From Rhodospirillales bacterium (GTDB lineage: Bacteria; Pseudomonadota; Alphaproteobacteria; Rhodospirillales; UBA2165), in the NCBI GenBank assembly GCA_016777585.1, contig JADHRD010000003.1, positions 1-56,157 on the forward strand: a stretch of DNA of 56,157 nt. The letters run 5' to 3'. The notes under the pieces were generated by a model that made no database searches, had not been told where the DNA came from, and worked only from the letters and a program-made list of their open reading frames with translations. This document shows positions 27,345-36,770 of the stretch, one piece after another; positions within the stretch are counted from its first letter, which is position 1; each line of letters opens with the position of its first letter. Made by a program: the position numbers and the translations under genes.

Positions 27345-27998
27345 TTATCTAAGTTTGGGTGGTACCAGCTGTGCTTTAAATTTAAATCCACACTGGTCTA
27401 CAACAACACATTTATAGCACTCCGGTTTTCTAGCCTTGCAAACATAGCGCCCCAATAATATGAGCCAAGTATGTGCATGCCGCGCAAACTCGTGGGGTGT
27501 AACCCTCTCCAGTTTCTTCTCAACCTCGAGTGGCGTTTTTCCTTTTGCTATTCCAGTACGATTACCTAATCTAAACAAATGCGTATCTACGGCAATGGTT
27601 GGGTGGCCAAAAGCTATATTCAGAACGACGTTCGCTGTCTTTCGACCAACGCCTGGAAGTTTTTCAAGGTTTTTCCTGTCTTGAGGGATAGCCCCGTTAA
27701 AATCATTTATAAGAATGTTGCTAAGAGCTATAATATTCTTAGCTTTACCATTAAAAAGCCCTATGGTTTTTATAGCATCCCTAAGTCTAGTCTCCCCAAA
27801 TGCAATCATTCTTTTTGGTGTTTGAATCTTTTTAAATAGGGGTCTTGTTGCCTTATTGACACCTATATCGGTGGACTGGGCTGAAAGAACAACTGCAATC
27901 AAAAGCGTGTAATTATTTACGTAGTGAAGCTCTCCTTTTGGATTTGGGTTCTTACTTTGAAGGTTTAAGTAAAAATTATAAACGTTTTCTTTTTTCAT
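27345..27998 (-). CDS. nth: endonuclease III
   Basis: Nth is a bifunctional glycosylase/AP lyase for oxidised pyrimidines. The 217-residue product aligns without gaps to E. coli numbering: helix-hairpin-helix LPGVGRKTANVVLN with catalytic Lys120, Asp138 in VDTHLFRLGNR, and the C-x6-C-x2-C-x5-C [4Fe-4S] cluster at Cys187, Cys194, Cys197 and Cys203. It is the last gene of the hrcA-grpE-dnaK-dnaJ-dapB-nth run, 15 bases after dapB. Confidence 0.97.
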   Translation of the reverse strand: MKKENVYNFYLNLQSKNPNPKGELHYVNNYTLLIAVVLSAQSTDIGVNKATRPLFKKIQTPKRMIAFGETRLRDAIKTIGLFNGKAKNIIALSNILINDFNGAIPQDRKNLEKLPGVGRKTANVVLNIAFGHPTIAVDTHLFRLGNRTGIAKGKTPLEVEKKLERVTPHEFARHAHTWLILLGRYVCKARKPECYKCVVVDQCGFKFKAQLVPPKLR

Positions 27999-28013
27999 GT
28001 CTTCAGTATTATG

Positions 28014-28814
28014 CTAAATCAAACCAAGAACATCCAGCATGTTATATAAACCAGGTTTCTGTCCTTCAGTCCAAAGAGATGCATGAACTGCGCCTTTAGA
28101 AAATATACCTCTGTCTCCGGCCTTATGAACTAATTCTATTATTTCAGAGTCACTTGCATAAATTACTGAGTGATCACCTATTACTTCTCCACCACGAAGA
28201 GAGCTAAATCCAATATTACCTCGCTTACGTGCTCCTGTAATTCCATCTCGACCCCTATCTGCTATTTCTTCAAGTGCCTTTCCCCTTCCCTTAGCCGCAG
28301 CTTCGCCCAAAGCAATCGCGGTTCCGGAGGGAACATCAACCTTATTCCTGTGATGCATCTCCATTATCTCAATGTCATAATCTTCATTAAGAATTTCGGA
28401 TACTTGTTTAGCCAACCCAAACAATAGATTTACACCAATCGAGAAGTTCATTGCTTTAACGATAGTTACCTTTTTAGCTGCGATCTCAATATCAGCAAGA
28501 CCCTTCTCGGTATGCCCTGTAGTTCCAAGCACGAGGTTTGTACCATTTTCTTGCGACAATTCAAGGTGATGTTGTGTTACGTTTGGACTAGTAAAATCAA
28601 TAATTGCATCGGAAGCTTTAAAAGCCTCCTCAACATTATCCGATATGATAACTCCACATTGAGGCAAGCCGACAAATTTGTTGGCATCCTGCCCTATTGA
28701 ATGGCTCTCTTTAACATCCACTGCAGCCGATAGTTCGCACTTTTCTGATCTTTGGACTTCACACAACAATTCCCTTCCCATGCGACCAGCACAACCAATA
28801 ACACCTATTCTCAT
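28014..28814 (-). CDS. dapB: 4-hydroxy-tetrahydrodipicolinate reductase
   Basis: DapB performs the second committed step of the lysine/meso-diaminopimelate route, feeding peptidoglycan. The 266-residue protein has the NAD(P)H Rossmann loop GVIGCAGRMGREL (residues 4-16) and the active-site stretch EMHHRNKVDVPSGTA with His154, His155 and Lys158. dnaJ ends 21 bases before it, a conserved dnaJ-dapB linkage in this class, so it may rise with the heat-shock transcript. Confidence 0.96.
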   Translation of the reverse strand: MRIGVIGCAGRMGRELLCEVQRSEKCELSAAVDVKESHSIGQDANKFVGLPQCGVIISDNVEEAFKASDAIIDFTSPNVTQHHLELSQENGTNLVLGTTGHTEKGLADIEIAAKKVTIVKAMNFSIGVNLLFGLAKQVSEILNEDYDIEIMEMHHRNKVDVPSGTAIALGEAAAKGRGKALEEIADRGRDGITGARKRGNIGFSSLRGGEVIGDHSVIYASDSEIIELVHKAGDRGIFSKGAVHASLWTEGQKPGLYNMLDVLGLI

Positions 28815-28835
28815 TATACAACCTCGTGGAAGTAA

Positions 28836-29969
28836 TTAATCTTTTAGATCTTTCCACAATTCCTTTACCTTTGTAAAGAAACCATCTGTTTCCGGATTAT
28901 TTTGTTCTCCCCCACCCTCGGTTTCAAACTCTTTTAACAAAGCTTTTTGTTTTTTTGTAAGATTAACCGGAGTTTCAACGGATGCTTGAACGAACATATC
29001 TCCTCGTTCTTTCGATCTAAGAACCGACATACCTTTTCCTTTTAAACGAAATTGATGGCCTGACTGGGTGCCAGTGGGAATTGTAATCTTAGCTCTTCCA
29101 CCGTCAACAGTCGGCACCTCTATGTGACCTCCCAGTGCTGCCGTCGTGAGAGGGATCGGAACTGCACAATAGATATTGGCGCCATCTCTTTGAAAAATAT
29201 GGTGTGAGGAAACTGTGATAAATATATATAGATCTCCCGAGGGAGCACTATTTAAGCCGGCCTCACCCTCTCCCGACAACCTAATACGCGTCCCATCTTC
29301 AACTCCCGCGGGGATTGAGACGGATAACACCTTCTCCTGATGAACTCTACCTGCGCCGTTACACTTACCACAAGGGTCCTTTATAAACTTTCCCGCACCT
29401 TGACAAGTGCCACATGCTCGCTCAATCGTGAAAAAGCCTTGCTGAGCTCTAACTTTACCGTGTCCATTACAAGATGGGCATGTGTCTGGAGGAGCTCCAT
29501 TGCGAGTTCCAATTCCCTTACAATCTCCGCATGAAACTGATGTCGGCACTCTTATATTACTTTTATTTCCATTGAAGGCTTCTGACAGAGACACTTCCAT
29601 GTTGTATCGTAAATCTGATCCCCGCCCAGAGCCCTGGCTTCCGCCGCGGCCGCCGCCACCCATAAAATCACCAAACATATCCTCAAAAATATCAGAGAAA
29701 CCTGCTCCACCAAAACCGGATCCCTGTCCAGCGGCACCACCTTGCTCAAATGCGGCGTGTCCAAATCTATCATAGGCTGCCCGTTTTTCTTCATCAAACA
29801 GGACATCATTTGCTTCATTGACCTCTTTGAATCTTTTCTCCGCTTCTGGATTATCGGCGTTTCTATCCGGGTGATATTTCATTGCCATTTTACGATAGGC
29901 TTTTTTTATGTCATCCTGAGACGAGCTTTTATCTATTCCAAGAGTTTTATAATAATCTTCTTTCGCCAT
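28836..29969 (-). CDS. dnaJ: chaperone DnaJ
   Basis: DnaJ delivers substrates to DnaK and stimulates its ATPase. The 377-residue protein is a complete type I J-protein: J domain with HPD at 33-35, glycine/phenylalanine-rich linker (about 75-120), four CxxCxGxG zinc repeats ([32 protein letters not shown]; about 145-210), and two C-terminal beta domains. It follows dnaK after 91 bases. Confidence 0.97.
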   Translation of the reverse strand: MAKEDYYKTLGIDKSSSQDDIKKAYRKMAMKYHPDRNADNPEAEKRFKEVNEANDVLFDEEKRAAYDRFGHAAFEQGGAAGQGSGFGGAGFSDIFEDMFGDFMGGGGRGGSQGSGRGSDLRYNMEVSLSEAFNGNKSNIRVPTSVSCGDCKGIGTRNGAPPDTCPSCNGHGKVRAQQGFFTIERACGTCQGAGKFIKDPCGKCNGAGRVHQEKVLSVSIPAGVEDGTRIRLSGEGEAGLNSAPSGDLYIFITVSSHHIFQRDGANIYCAVPIPLTTAALGGHIEVPTVDGGRAKITIPTGTQSGHQFRLKGKGMSVLRSKERGDMFVQASVETPVNLTKKQKALLKEFETEGGGEQNNPETDGFFTKVKELWKDLKD

Positions 29970-30060
29970 TAGGGGGCCTTAGTTTAGAGATCTGAGGTCA
30001 TTCTCATAATAAGTATGAAGACAACCAATTCAGATCTAATGTTGTTAAAAAGTTTAACGC

Positions 30061-32001
30061 CTAGCTCTTCTTTTTATCTTCTTCTTGTTTTTCCTCATCT
30101 ACTTCCTCAAATTCCGCATCTACTATTGTTTCTGAGGCATTTGATTCTTCCGTCTCTGAACCCTGACTTGGATCAATCTCAGCTTCATCCTGGTTATCTT
30201 TATACATTGCTTCGCCTAACTTCATCGCAACTTGCATTAAGGTGTCAGACTTCTCTTTAATTTCGTCTACTGTTGATGTCTCTGCTGATAAAATGTCTTT
30301 CAAGTCACTCAATCCACTCTCAACAGCGCCCTTTTCTTCTTCAGACAACTTATCCCCATATTCTTTAAGGTTTTTTTCTGTCGAATGTAGTAGCGAATCT
30401 GCTTGATTTCGAACCTCTACCATATCTTTACGTTTCTTATCATCTTCGGAATTCGCCTCCGCATCTTGAACCATCTGCTCAATATCAGAGTCTGATAATC
30501 CTCCAGAGGCTTGGATTTTTATTTGTTGTTCTTTTCCTGTTGCCTTATCCTTAGCCGAAACATTCACAATTCCATTTGCGTCAATATCAAATGTTACTTC
30601 AATTTGAGGCATTCCGCGGGCACTTGGAGGAATACCAACCAAGTCAAACTGCCCCAACAATTTATTATCGGCTGCCATTTCTCTTTCACCCTGAAAAACT
30701 CTAATTGTCACTGCATTTTGATTATCCTCAGCGGTAGAAAAAACCTGGCTCTTTCTCGTCGGTATCGTGGTGTTTCTATCAATCAGCCTGGTAAAAACGC
30801 CCCCTAATGTCTCTATCCCAAGCGATAGGGGCGTTACATCCAACAACAAGACATCTTTGACATCACCTTGTAAAACACCTCCCTGTATCGCTGCACCTAA
30901 AGCAACTACCTCGTCTGGATTAACTCCTTTATTTGGTTCTTTTCCAAAAAACTCCTGAACCACTGCTTGCACCCTTGGCATTCGTGTCATGCCGCCTACT
31001 AGTATAACCTCATCAATCTCCCCTGCTGTAATTCCAGCATCTTTCAACGCGGCGGAGCAGGGGGCAATGGTCCGGTCTATTAGTTTGTCTACCAAGGCCT
31101 CTAGTTTGGCCCGAGTAAGCTTTATATTTAGATGTTTGGGACCACTTTGGTCTGCCGTTATAAAAGGAAGGTTAATTTCGGTTTGCATAGAACTCGATAA
31201 TTCTACTTTTGCTTTCTCAGCCCCTTCTTTTAAGCGCTGTAAAGCTAATCTATCTTCCCTAAGATCAACTCCTTGTTCTTTTTTAAATTCATCTCCCAGA
31301 TAATCAATAATACATTGATCAAAATCTTCTCCCCCCAGAAAGGTGTCGCCGTTTGTTGATTTAACTTCAAAGACGCCATCTCCAACTTCAAGAACAGAAA
31401 CATCAAAGGTTCCGCCCCCAAGATCATAAACTACTATCGTTCCACTCTCATTTTTATCCAAACCGTAAGCAAGTGCTGCAGCTGTAGGCTCATTGATTAT
31501 CCTCAGAACCTCCAATCCCGCTATCTTACCTGCATCCTTAGTTGCCTGGCGCTGAGAATCGTTAAAATAAGCTGGAACTGTGATAACCGCTTGTGAGACA
31601 TCTTCACCTAAAAAGCTTTCTGCGGTCTCTTTCATTTTTTGCAATATGAATGCACTAATTTGGCTTGGACTATATTTCTCACCTTCAGCCTCAACCCAAG
31701 CATCACCATTATCACCGGCCACAATGTGATAAGGAACCAATTCCTTATCTTTTTTGGTAAGTGGGTCATCAAACCTTCGTCCAATCATTCTTTTTATCGC
31801 AAATAACGTGTTTTCAGGATTAGTCACACCTTGACGTTTAGCTGGTTGTCCCACCAAACGCTCTCCTCCATCAGCAAACGCCACCATAGACGGGGTCGTA
31901 CGAGTTCCTTCGGAGTTCTCAATAACCTTTGGATCAGAGCCATCCATGAGAGCAACGCACGAATTTGTCGTGCCAAGATCAATTCCAATTACTTTACTCA
32001 T
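30061..32001 (-). CDS. dnaK: chaperone DnaK (Hsp70)
   Basis: Hsp70 chaperone of 646 residues. The nucleotide-binding domain starts with [17 protein letters not shown], holds [16 protein letters not shown] and [14 protein letters not shown], and is joined by the [16 protein letters not shown] linker to the substrate-binding domain; a helical lid and an acidic, lysine-ended tail follow. Length is normal. It lies between grpE and dnaJ; the 195-base gap to grpE is large enough for its own promoter, and one heat-shock-like candidate is visible there. Confidence 0.98.
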   Translation of the reverse strand: MSKVIGIDLGTTNSCVALMDGSDPKVIENSEGTRTTPSMVAFADGGERLVGQPAKRQGVTNPENTLFAIKRMIGRRFDDPLTKKDKELVPYHIVAGDNGDAWVEAEGEKYSPSQISAFILQKMKETAESFLGEDVSQAVITVPAYFNDSQRQATKDAGKIAGLEVLRIINEPTAAALAYGLDKNESGTIVVYDLGGGTFDVSVLEVGDGVFEVKSTNGDTFLGGEDFDQCIIDYLGDEFKKEQGVDLREDRLALQRLKEGAEKAKVELSSSMQTEINLPFITADQSGPKHLNIKLTRAKLEALVDKLIDRTIAPCSAALKDAGITAGEIDEVILVGGMTRMPRVQAVVQEFFGKEPNKGVNPDEVVALGAAIQGGVLQGDVKDVLLLDVTPLSLGIETLGGVFTRLIDRNTTIPTRKSQVFSTAEDNQNAVTIRVFQGEREMAADNKLLGQFDLVGIPPSARGMPQIEVTFDIDANGIVNVSAKDKATGKEQQIKIQASGGLSDSDIEQMVQDAEANSEDDKKRKDMVEVRNQADSLLHSTEKNLKEYGDKLSEEEKGAVESGLSDLKDILSAETSTVDEIKEKSDTLMQVAMKLGEAMYKDNQDEAEIDPSQGSETEESNASETIVDAEFEEVDEEKQEEDKKKS

Positions 32002-32134
32002 TTTTTAATCATCCTCTCATTAATGTAAAAAATCGTCAATTTATGTTTCTTGTGGGGGAATATACCAGCAATAATAGTGTTCTTGCTCGTATGGGATTGT
32101 TTGCCTATACATTTAGTTTCTAAATTTATCCGTT

Positions 32135-32163
32135 ATATAGGTCGTGTCTCTGAGCGCTGCAAC
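32135..32163 (-). promoter_or_regulatory. candidate sigma-32 (RpoH) promoter for dnaKJ
   Basis: On the minus strand, GTTG (plus 32160-32163) is followed 18 bases later by CCTATAT (plus 32135-32141). The alphaproteobacterial RpoH consensus as I recall it is CTTG, 17-18 bases, CYTATnTnnG. The -35 has one mismatch and the -10 core fits. The transcript would begin about 120 bases before dnaK. Placement supports it; the match alone is modest. Confidence 0.35.
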
Positions 32164-32196
32164 CGTTCTCTCTTTTTTTTACAATAATTTTTCTAT

Positions 32197-32976
32197 TTAC
32201 AGTTCTTCATCCAGTTTTTTATTTTTTTCATCCACCGAGGCGTCTAGAGCTTCCGCTTGCTTTTCGTATGCAGACGAACTCGTGTTGGCAACTGTCTCTT
32301 TGGGGGTTTCAACAGCACTGTCATGGTTTTGTACACTATCAGATTTAGCCCCCCCTTTAGAAACACCCACCATCGCTGGTCGTAGGAGCCTATCATGCAG
32401 CATATAACCCTTTTGCACCTCTTCTAAAACCAAACCAGCTGGACTGTTAGTGTCTTCAATTTCATACATCGCTTGATGAATGTTATGGTCAAACTTTTGA
32501 CCTACTGTTGTTAAAACTGATATATTAAATTGTTCTAAAGAACTTAAAAATTGTGAGTGGGTCATTTGAATTCCAATAAATAGGTTTTTTAAATCTTCAT
32601 TTTGGCCCATTTTTTCTTCGCTAACACTGGTTAAAGCTCGATTTAAATTATCCGCAACCGAGATGATTTCTCTGGCAAAATTTGTTATAGCGTATTTTGA
32701 TGTATCTTTTTTCTCGCGATCAGTTCTTCTTCTTACATTTTCGCCCTCTGCCAAGGATCTCAACAACTGATCCTTTAGAGAATCAATTTCTAATTTGAGT
32801 TCTTCAATCGTCGGTTCTTTCTCTGATTCTTCGCTCTGTATCACATCACTATTTGTTTCCGTCAGATTCTCATCTGTGGAATTTGGTGCAGACGAAGGTT
32901 CCTCTTTTCCAGAATCTTCTGAGTTAGTTTCATCATTCTCATTTAATTCTTTATCATTTTCTGTTGAACTATCCAT
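32197..32976 (-). CDS. grpE: nucleotide exchange factor GrpE
   Basis: GrpE releases ADP from DnaK. The 259-residue product has an acidic Glu/Ser/Asn-rich N-terminal tail (about 1-65), a long coiled coil (about 70-130; EELKLEIDSLKDQLLRSLAE), and the C-terminal beta domain with NRALTSV and LLRPAMVGVSKG. The C-terminal ~45 residues after the core are again acidic and low in complexity, making the protein longer than E. coli GrpE (197). It lies 68 bases after hrcA. Confidence 0.93.
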   Translation of the reverse strand: MDSSTENDKELNENDETNSEDSGKEEPSSAPNSTDENLTETNSDVIQSEESEKEPTIEELKLEIDSLKDQLLRSLAEGENVRRRTDREKKDTSKYAITNFAREIISVADNLNRALTSVSEEKMGQNEDLKNLFIGIQMTHSQFLSSLEQFNISVLTTVGQKFDHNIHQAMYEIEDTNSPAGLVLEEVQKGYMLHDRLLRPAMVGVSKGGAKSDSVQNHDSAVETPKETVANTSSSAYEKQAEALDASVDEKNKKLDEEL

Positions 32977-33044
32977 TTTTTACTATCTTTCGCTTGATGT
33001 TTAACACTTATTAGATTTTTTTATCTTTTCTAACTCTAGGAAGC

Positions 33045-34118
33045 TCAGCTCATAATTTTGCCAATTAATTTAGCAGAATAATCTACCATAGGAATAATCC
33101 GAGCGTAATTCATTCTAATTGGTCCAATTATACCTATTGCGCCAACGAGTTTATTTGATTTTGAGTGATATGGAGCAACGATAAAAGAACATCCGGACAA
33201 ATTGAACAAATCATTATCTGCCCCAATAAAAATTTGAACGCCTTCAGCCTGATCCGCTAATTCTAAAATTTTAAACATAGTTTCATTTGTTTCTAGAAAT
33301 GAAAATAAATTTTTTATATCTTCTAAATCAGAAAGCACATTAACGTCATCAAGTAAGTTTGCTTGTCCTCTTATAATCAAAGTTCCCGGCGAATTGTTTT
33401 GGTTTTTATTCTTGGACCATGTCGCCAACCCAGCTTCAACAATTCTAGATGCTAATGTGTCCAATTGAATTTTACTCTCCTCTATTTCGGATTGTAATGA
33501 TCCAATTACTTCAGAAATTGTGTGGCCCACTAATCTTTTATTTAAATAATTTGACACTTCATTAAAAACGTAAGCTGGGAGATCTTTGGGGACTTCGATT
33601 ATCCTGTTTTCAACTGCCCCTTCCGACGTAACCAGGACGACCAAAGCTCTACCTGGGCTCAAGTGAATAAATTCAATGTGTTTCAGAGGCGATTGCGTAG
33701 TTGGAACCATCACTAAACCTGCGCAATTTGACAATCCAGAAAGTGTCGATCCAGCCTCCTCTAACATTTCTTCAACACTTTTCCCAGAACCCGCCAACCT
33801 TAATTCTAGATTCTTGCGTTCTTCAGAAGATAAGTTTCCTATTTCCAATAGGCCGTCAACAAATAACTTGAGTCCAGAATCTGTTGGTATCCTCCCAGAT
33901 GACGTATGAGGTGCATAAAGAAACCCAAAACCCTCCAAGTCTGCCATTACGTTTCTAATAGTAGCTGGTGACAAACTAGTTGATAGTTGTTTTGACAAGG
34001 CCCCAGAGCCTACCGGGTCACCTGTCTCAACATATGATTCGACAATCTTCATAAAAATCTCACGCGAGCGATCATTTAATTGAGATCCAGCTGGTTGCTT
34101 ATTGTACATTTTTTTCAT
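33045..34118 (-). CDS. hrcA: heat-inducible transcription repressor HrcA
   Basis: HrcA represses chaperone genes by binding CIRCE operators, typically at groESL in Alphaproteobacteria. The 357-residue protein has the N-terminal winged helix with SREIFMKIVESYVETGDPVGS and LSPATIRNVMADLEGFGF, then GRIPTDSGLKLFVDGL, a GAF-like central domain and the C-terminal IGIIGPIRMNYARIIPMVDY stretch. All are diagnostic. No CIRCE element (TTAGCACTC-N9-GAGTGCTAA) is visible in front of it or dnaK, so it probably acts elsewhere. ATGs at codons 1 and 4 are both possible. Confidence 0.95.
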   Translation of the reverse strand: MKKMYNKQPAGSQLNDRSREIFMKIVESYVETGDPVGSGALSKQLSTSLSPATIRNVMADLEGFGFLYAPHTSSGRIPTDSGLKLFVDGLLEIGNLSSEERKNLELRLAGSGKSVEEMLEEAGSTLSGLSNCAGLVMVPTTQSPLKHIEFIHLSPGRALVVLVTSEGAVENRIIEVPKDLPAYVFNEVSNYLNKRLVGHTISEVIGSLQSEIEESKIQLDTLASRIVEAGLATWSKNKNQNNSPGTLIIRGQANLLDDVNVLSDLEDIKNLFSFLETNETMFKILELADQAEGVQIFIGADNDLFNLSGCSFIVAPYHSKSNKLVGAIGIIGPIRMNYARIIPMVDYSAKLIGKIMS

Positions 34119-34140
34119 ATCTTTATCTGTTAGTGGGCAG

Positions 34141-34179
34141 AATGTAGGTTTGCATGTTGATTACGTCAACGGCTATAAT
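34141..34179. promoter_or_regulatory. overlapping divergent promoters of hrcA and rph with a shared dyad
   Basis: On the plus strand TTGCAT (34150-34155) and TATAAT (34174-34179) are 18 bases apart and face rph. On the minus strand TTGACG (plus 34164-34169) and TACATT (plus 34141-34146) are 17 bases apart and face hrcA. The dyad GTTGA-N5-TCAAC (34156-34170) lies in the rph spacer and covers most of the hrcA -35, the position expected of an operator. Seen by eye only. Confidence 0.45.
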
Positions 34180-34281
34180 ATAAAAATTAAAAGGTAGGTT
34201 TGCTCAATAGAAGCAAATATCCCAATAAAAAGTTTTTTCTTTAATTAAAAATATACACTTAATTAGTTTGGAAGAGTTTAT

Positions 34282-35001
34282 ATGCGGCCATCAGGAAGAA
34301 AGTACAATCAATTAAGAAACGTAATAATTGAACCAAATTTCAACAAATACGCTGAAGGATCTTGCTTAGTCAAATTTGGTGATACGCACGTAATTTGCAC
34401 AGCAACAGTTGAGGAGCGTATTCCACCTTGGTTAAGAGACAAGGGTCAAGGGTGGATCACAGCCGAGTATGGAATGCTACCGAGGTCAACCGGCTCACGA
34501 ACAAATAGAGAGGCAGCCCGAGGCGGTCAAGGGGGGCGGACCCATGAAATCCAGCGGCTTATTGGAAGGTCATTGCGTGCAATCACTGATTTAAAAGCTT
34601 TGGGAGAAATTCAAATCAGAGTGGACTGCGATGTGATACAAGCGGATGGGGGAACGAGAACTGCATCTATTACCGGTGGATTTGTTGCCTTGCATCTGGC
34701 CTGCCAGAACCTAATAAAAAAAGATTTAATAACAGAGATACCATTGGTCGGTACCATGGCCGCTGTGTCATGCGGAATTTATAAAGATACCTCAATTCTA
34801 GATTTAGATTACAGCGAAGATAGTGTAGCTCTTGCAGATAGTAATTTTGTTTTATCAGAGAAAGGGGAAATAATAGAAATCCAAGTAACAGCTGAGGATA
34901 GAGCATTCTCAGAAACTCGTTTTTTTGAGATGATACAGCTCGCAAAAAAAGGGGTTTCTGAATTAGTTGCCCTACAAAAAAGTGCGCTTGGTATAGAATG
35001 A
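34282..35001 (+). CDS. rph: ribonuclease PH
   Basis: RNase PH trims tRNA 3' ends phosphorolytically. The 239-residue product starts with [14 protein letters not shown] and has [34 protein letters not shown] and [20 protein letters not shown], all highly conserved, including the phosphate-binding arginine segment. It is the first gene of rph-rdgB-hemW and is divergent from hrcA, a conserved alphaproteobacterial arrangement. Confidence 0.97.
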   Translation: MRPSGRKYNQLRNVIIEPNFNKYAEGSCLVKFGDTHVICTATVEERIPPWLRDKGQGWITAEYGMLPRSTGSRTNREAARGGQGGRTHEIQRLIGRSLRAITDLKALGEIQIRVDCDVIQADGGTRTASITGGFVALHLACQNLIKKDLITEIPLVGTMAAVSCGIYKDTSILDLDYSEDSVALADSNFVLSEKGEIIEIQVTAEDRAFSETRFFEMIQLAKKGVSELVALQKSALGIE

Positions 35002-35633
35002 CGCGAAAGTTTAATGGCCAAAGCATAGTTATTGCTAGTCACAACTCTGGAAAAATACTTGAGTTCGAGGAACTGTTTGCTAATTCTGGTTACCACATCA
35101 CCTCTGCTAGTCAATTGGGTTTTCCAGAACCAGTCGAAGACGGGCTTTCATTTAAAGAAAATGCTGAAATAAAAGCAAGATCATCAGCATTATTGGCAGG
35201 GTATCCCTCTATATCAGATGATTCCGGTTTGGTTGTTCCGTTGATAAATGGCGAACCGGGCATACATTCAGCTCGCTGGGCCCTTACAAAGTCTGGTAAT
35301 AAAAATTTTAATTTAGCAATTGAAAAGATCAAAAATAAAATAGTGACATTGGGTGAAATACCATCTGGTCAGAATGCACATTTTGTTTGTGCATTAACCA
35401 TGTGCTGGCCCGACGGATATATGGAAACTGTCGAAGGTTATGTCCACGGGAAACTAACCTTTCCATCAAAAGGTAACATGGGGTTTGGCTATGATTCGAT
35501 TTTTATTCCAAACGGCCAGAGTTTGACGTACGGAGAGATCAAACCAGAGGAAAAACACCAAAATAGTCATCGTGCCGATGCCTTTAAACAATTATTGACA
35601 GCATGTTTTAATAAAAATTGGTGGCAACATTAG
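34998..35633 (+). CDS. rdgB: dITP/XTP pyrophosphatase RdgB
   Basis: RdgB hydrolyses dITP, ITP and XTP, keeping deaminated purines out of nucleic acid. The 211-residue product has [18 protein letters not shown] (substrate loop), SDDSGLVVP (catalytic aspartates) and [10 protein letters not shown]. Its ATG overlaps the rph stop by four bases (ATGA), so it is translationally coupled. Its TAG stop overlaps the probable start of hemW. Confidence 0.96.
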   Translation: MTRKFNGQSIVIASHNSGKILEFEELFANSGYHITSASQLGFPEPVEDGLSFKENAEIKARSSALLAGYPSISDDSGLVVPLINGEPGIHSARWALTKSGNKNFNLAIEKIKNKIVTLGEIPSGQNAHFVCALTMCWPDGYMETVEGYVHGKLTFPSKGNMGFGYDSIFIPNGQSLTYGEIKPEEKHQNSHRADAFKQLLTACFNKNWWQH

Positions 35634-36768
35634 TCAAGAATTAGGTATATATATCCATTGGCCATTCTGTTCAACAAAATGTCCTTATTGCGACTTCAAT
35701 AGTCATGTACAAGCTAATGTCGACCATGATTTATGGTTGGGGGCATACCTATCAGAACTGAAGCGGTATTACTCTGAAACTGCGGATAAAAATATAGTAA
35801 GTATATTCTTTGGGGGCGGCACCCCATCCCTCATGGACCCTTGCATTATTGAAAGTATAATTAATCAAATAAAAAAATTATGGCGTTGTGATTCAAACAT
35901 AGAAATCACAGCAGAAGCAAACCCATCTTCATCAGAGACCTCCAAGTTTATGGACTTCCGTTCTGGAGGAATAAATAGGCTGTCAATTGGCGTGCAAAGT
36001 TTCGAGGAAAAGAACCTTCGGTTTCTGGGTCGAAACCATACCGTAGAAGAATCAGAAAAGGCGGTTATCGCTGCATCAAAAGTCTTCGATAATTATACCT
36101 TTGATCTAATTTATGCTTTGCCTGATCAAACATGTGTTGAATGGGAGCAGGAACTAGACCGGGCACTTAAATTTGCTCGAAATCATGTGGCGATGTATCA
36201 ACTAACGATAGAACCGGGAACAGAATTTTACAAAAATAGAGTTAAGCCAGCGAACGAAAACTTAGGGTCGAAGTTGTATCAAGTTACTAATAAAATAATG
36301 GAACAGGCTGGATATGACGCATATGAAATATCTAATTATTCTAAGCCAAAGTTCAAATGCCGCCATAATTTAATATATTGGAATGGTTTAGATTATTTAG
36401 GTATTGGTCCGGGTGCTCATGGCCGATTAACGCAAAATCATATTACCCAGTCTATTCAAAGTTATAAGAATCCTAATAAATGGCTAATCGCTGCCTTAAA
36501 GAAACAAAATGGCGAACAAGATAGGCTATCATTGAAACCCTCTGAGAGATTCGAAGAAATTTTGTTAATGGGTTTAAGGCTTTCTAAAGGTATATCGTCC
36601 TCATCATTTTATAACCTAACCAACACACAACTATCAGATTTTTTAAATCATAAAAAATTGGATATATTAATAAAAGAAAACTTCATTATTTATAGTAGTA
36701 ATAATTTGAGAGTAACCACCAAAGGGCGAGAGACACTAAATTCTGTTCTTAAATTTTTATTGACCTGA
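35629..36768 (+). CDS. hemW: HemW, radical SAM heme chaperone, probable ATT start
   Basis: HemW (formerly called HemN-like) is a radical SAM protein thought to deliver heme. The product has the cluster motif CxxxCxxC at Cys14, Cys18 and Cys21, then FFGGGTPSLM, IEITAEANPSS and GINRLSIGVQSF. The first AUG/GUG/UUG-type codon in frame is TTG at 35737, which is after the cluster and cannot be the start. Upstream the frame is open only to a TGA at 35596-35598 and contains no ATG, GTG or TTG. The ATT at 35629, overlapping the rdgB TAG and preceded by GGTGG four bases away, gives a 379-residue protein of the usual length. A base error in the assembly is the alternative. Confidence 0.85.
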   Translation: MSQELGIYIHWPFCSTKCPYCDFNSHVQANVDHDLWLGAYLSELKRYYSETADKNIVSIFFGGGTPSLMDPCIIESIINQIKKLWRCDSNIEITAEANPSSSETSKFMDFRSGGINRLSIGVQSFEEKNLRFLGRNHTVEESEKAVIAASKVFDNYTFDLIYALPDQTCVEWEQELDRALKFARNHVAMYQLTIEPGTEFYKNRVKPANENLGSKLYQVTNKIMEQAGYDAYEISNYSKPKFKCRHNLIYWNGLDYLGIGPGAHGRLTQNHITQSIQSYKNPNKWLIAALKKQNGEQDRLSLKPSERFEEILLMGLRLSKGISSSSFYNLTNTQLSDFLNHKKLDILIKENFIIYSSNNLRVTTKGRETLNSVLKFLLT

Positions 36769-36770
36769 GC

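Noticed and set aside
32091-32096. CCCAT on the minus strand as a sigma-32 -10 for dnaK
   Set aside because: No CTTG-like -35 lies at a suitable distance upstream.
35737-36768. hemW beginning at the TTG at 35737
   Set aside because: This would remove the CxxxCxxC iron-sulfur motif and the first conserved strand, leaving a non-functional radical SAM protein.
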